Assembly: GCA_027489455.1 (NCBI GenBank)
Contig: JAIXZR010000124.1
Coordinates: 1-64,000, forward strand
DNA: 64,000 nucleotides
Reading direction: 5' to 3'
Origin: Rubrivivax sp.
GTDB lineage: Bacteria; Pseudomonadota; Gammaproteobacteria; Burkholderiales; Burkholderiaceae_C
A model generated the notes under the pieces. It saw nothing but the letters and a program-made list of their open reading frames with translations. It had not been told where the DNA came from and searched no databases. Position numbers and translations under genes: made by a program. Shown here piece after piece: positions 1 to 13,148 of the stretch; position 1 is the stretch's first letter, and every line of letters begins with the position of its first letter.

Positions 1-2640
1 CTGCCCAACAACGCGCACCTGGCCTTCCGCAAGATCGAACGCATGGGCAAGCCCTGCATCGCGGCCATCCAGGGCGTGGCGCTGGGGGGCGGGATGGAAT
101 TCGCCCTGGCCTGCCACTGGCGCATCGCCGAGCCCACGGCGCGCTTTGGCCAGCCTGAGATCCGGCTGCGCCTGCTGCCGGGCTACGGGGGCACGCAGCG
201 CCTGCCGCGCCTGCTGGCCAGCCGCCGCGGTGAGGCCGGCCTGCGCGATGCGCTGGACCTGATCCTGGGCGGCCGCAACATCGGCGGCGCCGAGGCGCTG
301 GCGATGGGCGTGGTCGACGAGCTGCCCGACGCCGCTTCCGACGTGGTGAGCGCTGCGCATGCGCGCATCCGCGAGTACCTGGCCGCCGGTGGCGACACCG
401 GCAGCGCGCTGGGCGCCGCGCTGCGCGACCGCCACGACAGCCTGGTGGCCTGGAACCAGCCATCGCCAGTGTCGCTGGACGCAGCGCTGGCCGACGCGCA
501 CCTGCAGCAGGTGCACGCGCAGCTGGCCTGGGCCGGCCGCAGCGGCGCGCGCGACCGTGCGCTGCAGGCCATCCGCACCGGCTGGACGCAGGGTCTGGAC
601 GCCGGGCTGGCGGTGGAAGCCGAGCTCTTTGCGCAGGCCATCGTGGACCCGGAAGGCGGCAAGACCGGCATCCGGCAGTTCATGGACAAGCAGAGCCCGG
701 CGCTGCCCATCCGCCGCGGTGGCGTCAAGCCCGTGGCCGACCTGGCCGGCTGGATCGCGGACCAGACCGCGCAAGGCCAGCTGCTGGACCGCGGCGCGCC
801 GTTCTACCCCGGCATCACGCCGCTGCCGGCCTGGCAATACGCCTTCGGCGTGCCCAAGGATCCGGCCACCGGCGAGCCGCGCTTCGGCGCGCCGAAGAAG
901 AGCGAGATCGAGCTCATCGTGCCGGTGGAGACGCCCGAGCCGAACGAGGCCCTGGTCTACATGCTGTGCTCGGAAGTCAACTTCAACGACATCTGGGCGC
1001 TCACGGGCATCCCGGTCTCGCCCTTCGACAACCACGAGGAAGACGTGCAGGTCACCGGCAGCGGCGGCGTGGCCCTGGTGGCCGCGCTGGGCAGCGAAGC
1101 CAAGCGCGAGGGCCGGCTGAAGGTGGGCGATCTGGTGGCGGTGTACTCGGGCCAGACCGAACTGCTCAGCCCGCTGGCCGCACGCGACCCGATGTACGTG
1201 GGCTTCTCGATCCAGGGCTACGAGACGCGCACCGGCAGCCATGCGCAGTTCCTGGTGACGCAGGCGCCGCAGCTGCACCCGATCCCGGGCACGGGCGATC
1301 TCACCCTGGAGCAGGCAGGCAGCTACATCCTCAACCTGGGCACGATCGTGCGGGCGCTGTTCACGACGCTGAAGATCGCACCAGGCAAATCGATGTTCGT
1401 CGAAGGCGCGGCCACCGGCACCGGGCTCGAGGCACTGAAGAGCGCCACCCGCGCCGGGCTGGCCGTGACGGGCGGGGTCTCCAGCCCCGCGCGGGCCGCC
1501 TACATCGGCACGCAGGGCGCCGTGGGCGCGCTGGACCGCACCGACGCGCGCTTCGTGGGCCTCTACACGCCCGTGCCCGAGGACGACCCCGCCGCCTGGG
1601 AAGCCGCCGGCGCCCCGCTGCTGGAAGAGTTCAAGCGCCAGAACGGCGGCCGGCTGGCGGATTACGCCGTCTCGCACGCTGGCGAGACGGCCTTCCCGCG
1701 CAGCTTCCAGCTGCTGGCCGAGGGTGGGGCGCTGGCCTTCTACGGCGCTTCTTCGGGCTACCACCTCACCTTCGTCGGCAAGCCCGGCGTGGCCGCGCCC
1801 GAGGCCATGCTGCAGCGCGCCGGCGCGCGTGCCGGCGAAGCCGTGCTGCTGTACTACGGCCCGGGCAGCACCGCGCTGCTGGACGCCACGGGGCTGGAGA
1901 TGATCGAGGCCGTGCGCGCGATCGGCGCGCGCACCGTGGTCGCCACCAGCACCGACGCGCAGCGCGAGTTCGTGCAGTCGCTGGGCTTCGAGGACGCCGT
2001 GGCCGGCGTGGTGTCGCTGGAAGACATCGCGCGGCGCCAGGGCGACAACTTCCACTGGCCCCAGACCATGCCGCGGCTGGCCGATGCGAAGAAGGACATC
2101 GAGACCTTCCGCGCCGGCGTGCGCGATTTCCAGGACCGCACGCTCAAGCCCTTTGGCGCGGCCGTGGGCGCGCTGCTGCGCAGCCCGGACAACCCGCGCG
2201 GCGCGCCCGATCTGATCATCGAACGCGCCGGCCACGACGCACTGGGCGTGAGCACCTCGCTCGTCAAGCCCTTCACCGGCCGCGTGGTCTATTGCGAAGA
2301 AATGACGGGCCGCCGCTATGCCTTCTACGCCCCGCAGGTGTGGACGCGGCAGCGCCGCATCCTGATGCCGAGTGCCAGCATCCTGGGCACGCACCTGTGC
2401 AACGCCTATGAGGTGACGCGCATGAACGACATGGTCGCCTCGGGCCTGCTGGAAGTCACCGACCCGACCGTCGTGCCCTGGGAAGGCCTGCCCGCTGCGC
2501 ACCAGGCGATGTGGGACAACCAGCACCAGGGGGCCAACTACGTCGTCAACCACGCGCTGCCTGCACCGGGCTTGCGCAGCCGCGACGCCCTGTTCGAAGC
2601 CTGGGCCGCCGGCCTGCGCTCATCCGATTCGAACCACTGA
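1..2640 (+). CDS. pcs: Propionyl-CoA synthase, 3' part (hydratase and reductase domains)
   Basis: The frame is open from base 1, so the gene starts upstream; 879 residues are visible. The first ~200 residues are a crotonase fold with both enoyl-CoA hydratase glutamates (GGGMEFAL, visible residue 33, and QPEI, residue 53). From about residue 275 a zinc-free medium-chain reductase follows, with a nucleotide-binding stretch EGAATGTGLEAL near residue 466. Hydratase plus acrylyl-CoA-type reductase in one chain matches the C-terminal half of trifunctional propionyl-CoA synthase, whose missing N-terminal part would be the acyl-CoA synthetase that activates 3-hydroxypropionate. The next gene, 10 nt away, is malonyl-CoA reductase, the preceding step of the same pathway, which strongly supports this over a generic hydratase/crotonyl-CoA reductase. 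The N-terminal ligase is inferred, not seen. Confidence 0.87.
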   Translation: MPNNAHLAFRKIERMGKPCIAAIQGVALGGGMEFALACHWRIAEPTARFGQPEIRLRLLPGYGGTQRLPRLLASRRGEAGLRDALDLILGGRNIGGAEALAMGVVDELPDAASDVVSAAHARIREYLAAGGDTGSALGAALRDRHDSLVAWNQPSPVSLDAALADAHLQQVHAQLAWAGRSGARDRALQAIRTGWTQGLDAGLAVEAELFAQAIVDPEGGKTGIRQFMDKQSPALPIRRGGVKPVADLAGWIADQTAQGQLLDRGAPFYPGITPLPAWQYAFGVPKDPATGEPRFGAPKKSEIELIVPVETPEPNEALVYMLCSEVNFNDIWALTGIPVSPFDNHEEDVQVTGSGGVALVAALGSEAKREGRLKVGDLVAVYSGQTELLSPLAARDPMYVGFSIQGYETRTGSHAQFLVTQAPQLHPIPGTGDLTLEQAGSYILNLGTIVRALFTTLKIAPGKSMFVEGAATGTGLEALKSATRAGLAVTGGVSSPARAAYIGTQGAVGALDRTDARFVGLYTPVPEDDPAAWEAAGAPLLEEFKRQNGGRLADYAVSHAGETAFPRSFQLLAEGGALAFYGASSGYHLTFVGKPGVAAPEAMLQRAGARAGEAVLLYYGPGSTALLDATGLEMIEAVRAIGARTVVATSTDAQREFVQSLGFEDAVAGVVSLEDIARRQGDNFHWPQTMPRLADAKKDIETFRAGVRDFQDRTLKPFGAAVGALLRSPDNPRGAPDLIIERAGHDALGVSTSLVKPFTGRVVYCEEMTGRRYAFYAPQVWTRQRRILMPSASILGTHLCNAYEVTRMNDMVASGLLEVTDPTVVPWEGLPAAHQAMWDNQHQGANYVVNHALPAPGLRSRDALFEAWAAGLRSSDSNH

Positions 2641-2650
2641 GAGAACCGCC

Positions 2651-5600
2651 ATGGCCAAAACCAAGACCGCCCTGCCAGACACGGCAGGCTCCGCCGGCAC
2701 CCCCACCGCAGGCCGCCTGGCCGGCAAGGTGGCGCTGGTCACCGGCGCTGCCGGCAACCTGGGCGGGGAGATCGTCCGCCACTACCTGCGGCAGGGGGCC
2801 GTGGTGGTGCTGTCGGGCCGTACCCAGGCCCGCCTGAGCGCGGCGCTGGACGCGGCGCTCAACGACACCGGCGCCGCGCCCTCGCAGGCCGACACCGTGG
2901 TCATGGACGGGGCTGATCCCGACAGCGTGCGCCAGGGCATCGCCGAGCTCATCGCGCGCCACGGCCGGCTGGACATCCTGGTCAACAACGCCGGCTCGGC
3001 CGGCCCGCGCCAGCCGCTGGAAAAGGTGCCGCTGACGGAAGAAGAACTGCAGGCCCTGCGCGATGCCGGCAGCACCGATTCCGAGACCCTGGCCCAGGCC
3101 ACGCGCAACATCCTGGGCGTGTCGTGGAACATGCTGCGCGCGGCGGCGCCGGTGTTGAAGCCCGGGGCTTCGGTGATCAACGTCTCCACCATCTTCTCGC
3201 GCACCCAGTACTACGGCCGCACGGCCTACGTCGTGCCCAAGGCGGCGCTGAACGCGCTGTCGCGCGAGCTGTCGGAAGAGCTGGGCGAGCGCGGCGTGCG
3301 CGTGAACACGGTGTTCCCCGGGCCGATCCGCAGCGAACGCATCCGCAGCGTGTTTGCCAGCATGGACCAGCTCAAGGGCGCCGAAGCCGGCACCACGGCC
3401 GGCGAGTTCTTCGACCTGATGACGCTGCAACGCCGGTTCCCCGAAGGCCCGGACGACGCCGCGCCGCAGAAGGATTTCCCGATTCCGCGCGACGTGGCCA
3501 ACACCTGCGTCTTCCTGGGCAGCGATGAATCCGCGGCCTTCAACGGCCATGACTTCGAAGTCACGCACGGCATGCGCGTGCGCAAGGAAAGCCGCAGCAC
3601 CTGGGTCAGCCGGCCCACCATGCGCACCGTCGATGCCCATGGCCAGACGGTGCTGATCGCCGCCGGCGACCAGGTGGACGACGCCGTGGGCATCGCCCGG
3701 CTGTTTGCCGATGTCGGCGCCCATGTGGTGCTGGGCCTGGCGCGCGAGGGCGACTGCGCACGGGCGCGCGACCGGCTGGCCGGCCACCGATCCGACCACC
3801 GCATCGACGTGCGCGTCTTCGACCGCGCCAACCCCGCCAGCATGGACACGGCCCTGGCCGAAGACCATGGCGGCCCGATCAGCGGCGCGGTGATCCTGCC
3901 GGCGCATGGCCCGGGCCGCTTCACGGGTGGGCTGGCCGCCGTCAGCGACCTGGACATGGAAGCCTTCGTCGACGACGAACTGGGCGGCGCCATCGCCCTG
4001 GCGCGCAAGCTCAGCCGCTACTGGAAGGAGCGCAAGGACCTGGTGCAGGAGCCGCGCTTCGTCTTCATCACCAACGGCGGCGAAGCGCCCGAAGGTACCG
4101 CCGACGTGGCCCGCGCTGCCAGCGGCCTGCCCTGGGCCAGCCTGCTGCGGTCGGCGACGGAAGAGCTGATCCGCGTCTGGCGCGACGAGAGCGAGATCGA
4201 TGTGCGACTGGGCCGGCGCCAGTTCCGCGAATGGGGCAACCAGATCATCCGCTACGACAACCACGAAGCCGAGAGCCTGCCCTTCACCGCCGGCCATGCC
4301 GCGCGGCTGCTGTTCAAGGAGCAGCGCATCCGCCAGGTCAACCTGTACCTGCCCACCAGCATCGTCGAGGCCAGCGGCGCACGCCGCGCCACCGTGGGCT
4401 TCACCGAGAACCTGGCGGGCCTGCACATCGGCAAGGTGGCGCTGATCACCGGCGGCTCGGCCGGCATCGGCGGCGCGGTGGGCCGGCTGCTGGCCCTGGG
4501 CGGGGCCAAGGTGATGCTCGCCGCGCGGCGCGAAAGCGAGCTGGTGGCGGTGCGCGAGCGCATCGTGGGCGAGCTCGAAGACATCGGCTATTCCGGCGCC
4601 GGGCGCCGCGTCGGCATCCTGCCGGGCGTGGACGTGGGCCAGCTGCACACGCTGGCGCCGGCCGTGAAGGCCACCATCGCCGCGTTCGGGCGCATCGATT
4701 ACCTGATCAACAACGCCGGTGTCTCGGGTGCGGAAGAGATGGCAGTGGACATGAACGTCCAGGCCTGGAACGCCACGCTGGACGCCAACCTGGTGTCGAA
4801 CTACGTGCTGATGCACGAAGTGCTGCCGCTGATGAAGGCGCAGGGCAGCGGCTATGTGCTCAACGTGTCCAGCTTCTTCGGCGGCGAAAAGTACCTGGCC
4901 GTGGCCTACCCCAACCGCAGCGACTACGCCGTCAGCAAGGCCGGCCAGCGCGCGCTGGTGGAAAGCCTGGCCCGCTTCCTGGGGCCGGAGGTGCAGATCA
5001 ACGCCATCGCCCCCGGGCCGGTGGAAGGCGAGCGCCTGAAGGGCGTGGGCACGCGCCCGGGCCTGTTCGAACGCCGCGGCCGGCTGATCCTGGAAAACAA
5101 GCGCCTGAACGCCGTGCACAGCGCCGTCATCAAGGCGCAGCGCCGCGGCCAGCGCGTGGTGGCGATGCTGGAGCGCCTGGCCGCCAACGACGTGGCCGGG
5201 CTGGCGATGGATTCCGAAGCGCCGCATGAACTGCGCGAGCTGGCTGCCGCCTGCCACAAGGAACGCGACGACCGCTGCACCTGGGGCAGCTACCTGCTGA
5301 GCGAAGGCATCGCCAAGCGGCTGCTGGCGCGGCTGCGGCTGGGCGGCTTCCTGCTGGACAGCGCCGAATGGCAGCAGATCACCGACGCCAGCTGGCTCAA
5401 GCGGCTGCCGCCCGACGACACGCCCTACCTGCCGGGCGCCAGCATCCAGACCGAAGCCGCCAAGGTGCGCAACGGCGTGCTGTCGCTGCTGCACCTGGGC
5501 AAGATGCCCACCGAGACCGAGGTCGCGCTGGCCACGGTGTACTTCCTGGCCGACCGCGCCGTCAGCGGCGAGACCTTCATGCCTTCGGGCGGGCTGAGCC

Positions 5601-6391
5601 TGGAGCGCTCGATCACCGAGCGCGAGCTCTTCGGCAGCGCCAAGCGCGAACGGCTGGAGATGCTGCGCGGGCGCACCGTGTGGCTGATCGGCGAGCACCT
5701 GGTGGAATACCTGGCCGAGGCTGCCCGCCAGCTGGTGACGGAATGCCACGTGGGCCGCGTGGTGGTGCTCACGCGCAGCGACGAAGGCGCTGCCGCGATG
5801 CGCGCCGCGCTGCGCGACGTGCCCAGTGACCTGCTGCACACCGCCGCCGTGGGCGAAGACCTGGAAGGCGGCATCGACGCCGCACTGCGCCAGCATGGCT
5901 ACCCGGCCACGATCGTCAGCTCGCCCTTCGAGCCGCTGCCGGCCCAGCTGCTGGGCGGCGACGGCGCCACGGCGCTGGACGGGCAGGGCTTCCGCCAGAT
6001 GGTGCAGGACCAGCTGACCTTCCACTTCCGCGTCGCGCGCAAGGCCAGCCTGATCGACGGCACGCAGCTGGTGCTGGTCTCGCCCGACGTGCCCGCGGGG
6101 GCCGACCCGACGGGTGCCGGCTTTGCGATGGCCAACTTCATCAAGACCACGCTGCACGCCTTCACCGCCACGCTGGCGGTGGAGAACGAGCGCCTGGTGC
6201 ACGACGTGCCGGTGAACCAGATCAACCTGACGCGCCGTGCCCGCAGCGAAGAGCCGCGCAACCAGCACGAGCACCAGGAAGAGGTGCGCCGCTTCGGCCG
6301 CGCCGTGCTGCTGTCGGGCGCGCCGCTGGCCGGGGCCGAGGATTCGCGCTACCGCTCGCGCATCTACCGCGGCATGGCGATCACCGTCTGA
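2651..6391 (+). CDS. mcr: Bifunctional malonyl-CoA reductase (tandem SDR protein)
   Basis: This 1246-aa protein reduces malonyl-CoA to malonate semialdehyde and then to 3-hydroxypropionate with NADPH. It has two short-chain dehydrogenase units. The N-terminal one has TGAAGNLG and a YxxxK pair (Y193/K197); the second has TGGSAGIGG near residue 599 and YAVSK (Y759/K763). Length, domain order and the ending RIYRGMAITV agree with my recollection of Chloroflexus aurantiacus Mcr (about 1220 aa); no alignment was run. In that enzyme the C-terminal half makes the semialdehyde and the N-terminal half reduces it. The ATG follows a GAGAACCGCC leader 10 nt after the pcs stop, so the two genes look co-transcribed. 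Very long antisense frames here are GC artefacts. Confidence 0.93.
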   Translation: MAKTKTALPDTAGSAGTPTAGRLAGKVALVTGAAGNLGGEIVRHYLRQGAVVVLSGRTQARLSAALDAALNDTGAAPSQADTVVMDGADPDSVRQGIAELIARHGRLDILVNNAGSAGPRQPLEKVPLTEEELQALRDAGSTDSETLAQATRNILGVSWNMLRAAAPVLKPGASVINVSTIFSRTQYYGRTAYVVPKAALNALSRELSEELGERGVRVNTVFPGPIRSERIRSVFASMDQLKGAEAGTTAGEFFDLMTLQRRFPEGPDDAAPQKDFPIPRDVANTCVFLGSDESAAFNGHDFEVTHGMRVRKESRSTWVSRPTMRTVDAHGQTVLIAAGDQVDDAVGIARLFADVGAHVVLGLAREGDCARARDRLAGHRSDHRIDVRVFDRANPASMDTALAEDHGGPISGAVILPAHGPGRFTGGLAAVSDLDMEAFVDDELGGAIALARKLSRYWKERKDLVQEPRFVFITNGGEAPEGTADVARAASGLPWASLLRSATEELIRVWRDESEIDVRLGRRQFREWGNQIIRYDNHEAESLPFTAGHAARLLFKEQRIRQVNLYLPTSIVEASGARRATVGFTENLAGLHIGKVALITGGSAGIGGAVGRLLALGGAKVMLAARRESELVAVRERIVGELEDIGYSGAGRRVGILPGVDVGQLHTLAPAVKATIAAFGRIDYLINNAGVSGAEEMAVDMNVQAWNATLDANLVSNYVLMHEVLPLMKAQGSGYVLNVSSFFGGEKYLAVAYPNRSDYAVSKAGQRALVESLARFLGPEVQINAIAPGPVEGERLKGVGTRPGLFERRGRLILENKRLNAVHSAVIKAQRRGQRVVAMLERLAANDVAGLAMDSEAPHELRELAAACHKERDDRCTWGSYLLSEGIAKRLLARLRLGGFLLDSAEWQQITDASWLKRLPPDDTPYLPGASIQTEAAKVRNGVLSLLHLGKMPTETEVALATVYFLADRAVSGETFMPSGGLSLERSITERELFGSAKRERLEMLRGRTVWLIGEHLVEYLAEAARQLVTECHVGRVVVLTRSDEGAAAMRAALRDVPSDLLHTAAVGEDLEGGIDAALRQHGYPATIVSSPFEPLPAQLLGGDGATALDGQGFRQMVQDQLTFHFRVARKASLIDGTQLVLVSPDVPAGADPTGAGFAMANFIKTTLHAFTATLAVENERLVHDVPVNQINLTRRARSEEPRNQHEHQEEVRRFGRAVLLSGAPLAGAEDSRYRSRIYRGMAITV

Positions 6392-6465
6392 GCCTCCGGT
6401 GCCCGGGCGGGTGAGGCCCGGGCCGCGCTGCACAATGGCCCGCAGCCAGCAGCAGGAGGCCAGCG

Positions 6466-7353
6466 ATGAAGTGGGAAGACCAGGAGCGCAGCAGCAACGT
6501 CGAGGACCGGCGCGGCGGTGGCAGCGGCGGGGGCGGCGGTCTGCCGCGCATCGGCGGGCGCGGCGTGGGCCTGGGCACGATCGTCATCGCGCTGGTGGCG
6601 GGCTGGATCTTCGGCATCAACCCGCTCACCGTGCTGGGCCTGCTGTCGGGCGGCGGCGCGCCGGTCGAGGCGCAGGCGCCCGCCAGCCCCGCGGCGGCCC
6701 CGCCGGCCCAGGACACGATGGCGCAGTTCGTCAGCGCCGTGCTGCGCGACACCGAGATCGCCTGGCAGCAGGTGTTTGCTGCCAATGGCCAGCAGTACCA
6801 GCCGCCCAAGCTGGTGCTGTTCCGCGGCCGCACGCCCACCGCTTGCGGCACTGGCGATGCGGCCATGGGCCCGTTCTACTGCCCGGGCGATTCGAAGGTC
6901 TACCTGGACCTGGACTTCTTCGACACCCTGGCCCGCCGCCTGGGCGCGCCGGGGGATTTCGCCCAGGCCTACGTCATCGCGCACGAGGTGGGCCACCACG
7001 TGCAGAACCTGCTGGGCATCACCGGCAAGGTGGACGCGATGCGCGGCCGCATCTCCGAGCGCGAGATGAACGCGCTGTCGGTGCGCGTTGAGCTGCAGGC
7101 CGATTGCTTTGCCGGCGTCTGGGCCCGGCTGTCGCAGGGCGGCAAGATTCGCTACGAGCCCGGGGACATCCAGGAAGGCCTGAACGCCGCCGCGCAGATC
7201 GGCGACGACACGCTGCAGCGCAAGAGCCAGGGCACCGTGGTGCCCGAGAGCTTCACCCACGGCAGCAGCCAGCAGCGCATGGCCTGGTTCAAGCGCGGGC
7301 TGGACAGCGGCAGCGTGCAGCAGTGCAACACGTTTGACGCACAGCGGCTGTAG
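6466..7353 (+). CDS. ypfJ: YpfJ-family neutral zinc metallopeptidase
   Basis: A 295-aa membrane-anchored putative metalloprotease of the YpfJ/KPN_00809 family. The N-terminus (MKWEDQERSSNVEDRR, then a glycine-rich stretch) is typical of the family and precedes one membrane segment at about residues 36-55. The zinc motif HEVGHH begins at H173 (H173, E174, H177), and a downstream ELQADCFAG supplies the likely third ligand. The family's substrate is not established. It starts 75 nt after mcr; the gap holds a GC-rich inverted repeat without a T-run (6401-6423), so whether it is transcribed with mcr is unclear. An AGCAGGAGGCC leader just upstream supports the ATG. Confidence 0.9.
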   Translation: MKWEDQERSSNVEDRRGGGSGGGGGLPRIGGRGVGLGTIVIALVAGWIFGINPLTVLGLLSGGGAPVEAQAPASPAAAPPAQDTMAQFVSAVLRDTEIAWQQVFAANGQQYQPPKLVLFRGRTPTACGTGDAAMGPFYCPGDSKVYLDLDFFDTLARRLGAPGDFAQAYVIAHEVGHHVQNLLGITGKVDAMRGRISEREMNALSVRVELQADCFAGVWARLSQGGKIRYEPGDIQEGLNAAAQIGDDTLQRKSQGTVVPESFTHGSSQQRMAWFKRGLDSGSVQQCNTFDAQRL

Positions 7354-7404
7354 GCCGCAGTGCTCTCGATCGTGCTGCAGCGACTGTAGGCCGCTGCCGG
7401 GCGC

Positions 7405-9356
7405 TCATGCCTGCGCGTCCCGTGCCGCCACCTCGCGCAGCCTGGACAGCAGGCCCGAGTGGCGCCGCGTGGGTGTGCCCACCGCATCGGCCACACGCTG
7501 CGCGCTGGCGGCAAGCCACACCTGGCTGCGGGCGCGCGTCACGGCCGTGTAGAGCAGCTCGCGTGTGAGCACGCGGCTGGGCGTGGCGGGCAGCCACAGC
7601 ATCGCGATGTCGAACTCCGAGCCCTGGGACTTGTGCACGCTCATCGCGAAGGCCGTCTCGTGCGCAGGCAGTCGCGCTGCGGCGATGGCGCGGTAGCCCC
7701 CGGGCGCGGCCGCGTCGGCAAACCAGACCTGGGCCGCGCCGCCTTCAGCCGCGGGCAGGGTGATGCCGATGTCGCCGTTGAACAGCCCCAGGCTGTCGTC
7801 GTTGCGCAGCACCATCACCGGCCGGCCGGCAAAGCTGGCGGCTGCCGGGTCGCTGCCCGCGGGCTGCAGCGCGGCCAATTGCTGGCGCGCGCGGCTGGCC
7901 AGGCGCGCATTGGCGGCCTGCACGCCACTGGGGCTGTCGCGCAGCGCGCACAGCAGCCGGAAGCGGCCGAACGCGGCATGCGCCGCGGCGGCGTCGCCAG
8001 GCTGCTGCAGCAGCGTCGCGATGTAATCGGCGTAGCCGCTTTCGGCCAGCGCCAGGGCCTGGGATGGGGCTGGGTCGCACCAGCGCAAGGCGGGCTCCCC
8101 GTTGTCTTGCTCGCCCGCGCTGCTGCCGCTGCGGCTGTCATGCCCGCGGTCGCCGCGCTGCAGCAGCGCCAGCACCGCAGCCGCCTGGCCGCCCTGCACC
8201 GCGCGCGCCAGCTGGCCGATGGCCGAATCGGCCGCGAAGCGGTGGTTCTGCTGCAGCCAGACGACGCTGTCGGGCAGGGCGGCGGCGCTGGCCGCGTCCG
8301 CCGGCCCGGCGGCCGGGGGCACGATGGCGGCGGCCGGCAGACCACAAAGCTGGGCCAGGTCGCTGCGCGCGGCGGGCGACAGCGCCGGGTGGGCGCTGAG
8401 ATCGGAAAACACGGCGCCGGATTCGACCGCCGAGAGCTGGTCCTTGTCGCCCAGCAGCACGATGCGGGCCTGCGCAGGTACGGCGTCCAGCAGGCGGCGG
8501 GCCAGGGCCAGGTCCAGCATCGAGGCTTCGTCCACCACCAGCGCGTCGATGGCCAGCGGCTGGCCGGCGTGGTGGCGGAAGACCCCGGGCGTGCCGGTGG
8601 GCCCCAGCAGCCGGTGCACGGTGCTGGCCTGGGTGGGCAGGCCGTGGCGCAGCGCTTCGGGCAGGCCGGCAGCGCGGGCCTGCAGCGCTTCGGCCATGCG
8701 CGCCGCGGCCTTGCCCGTGGGCGCTGCCAGCGCGATGCGGCAGCCCGGCTGGCCGGCCAGCAGCAGGGCCAGCAGCTGCACCACGGTGGTCGTCTTGCCC
8801 GTGCCCGGCCCGCCGCTGATGACCAGCAGCCGCTGGCGCAGCGCCAGCGCCGCGGCCAGCTGCTGCCAGTTCGGGCCGCCGCCCGGCGCGGCCGGGAACA
8901 GGCCCTGCAGCAGCGCCGGCAGCTCGGGCCCCCAGCGCGCCGGGCCGCTGCGCTGCGCGGCCTGCAGCAGGCGGCGGGCCAGCGCACATTCGTGCTCGAA
9001 ATCGCGTTGCAGGTAGAGCCGGCTTTCGTCGTCCAGCACCAGCGGGGCCTGGCCTGGCGCTGCGGCGGTGCCCACCACCTGCGATGCGCGCAAGGCCTGC
9101 GCCCAGGCGGCGGCGCTGTCGGGCAGGCCCGCCGTGCCGGCACTGGCCTGGGCCAGATCGGCCAGGGGCCAGCACACGTGCCCCTGGCTGGTGGCCAGGC
9201 TCAGGGCGCGCGCGGCCTGCTGCGCCGCCCGTGCGGCGGCCTGGGGCGCACCCCTCTGCAGCGCCCAGGCCTGCACCTGCGCGGCAAAACCATCGGCCAG
9301 CGCCTGGGCCGGGTCGAAGCCCGCCTCGGCGCGGCCGGGCACCGGGCTGCCGGGGG

Positions 9357-9360
<4 letters not shown>
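7405..9360 (-). CDS. recD: Exodeoxyribonuclease V alpha subunit RecD
   Basis: RecD is the 5'-3' helicase motor of the RecBCD enzyme that processes double-strand breaks. The 651-aa product has a superfamily 1 Walker A motif GGPGTGKTTT (Lys189), a DExx-like VVDEASML stretch, and a C-terminal MSVHKSQGSEFD motif typical of RecD. The reading frame continues far upstream, but the start chosen is the ATG at 9358-9360, because it forms an ATGA overlap with the recB stop and removes a low-complexity extension that overlaps recB. It is the last gene of recC-recB-recD. No convincing terminator was seen in the 50 nt before the convergent ypfJ end. Confidence 0.94.

Positions 9361-13140
<3,780 letters not shown>

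Positions 13141-13148
<8 letters not shown>

Noticed and set aside
6401-6423. GCCCGGGC inverted repeat after mcr as a terminator
   Set aside because: No T-run follows, and the short element is itself palindromic, so it arises easily at this GC content.
2546-6433. 1295-codon open frame antisense to mcr
   Set aside because: High-GC shadow of a clearly identified gene; Arg/His/Gln-biased with no domain.
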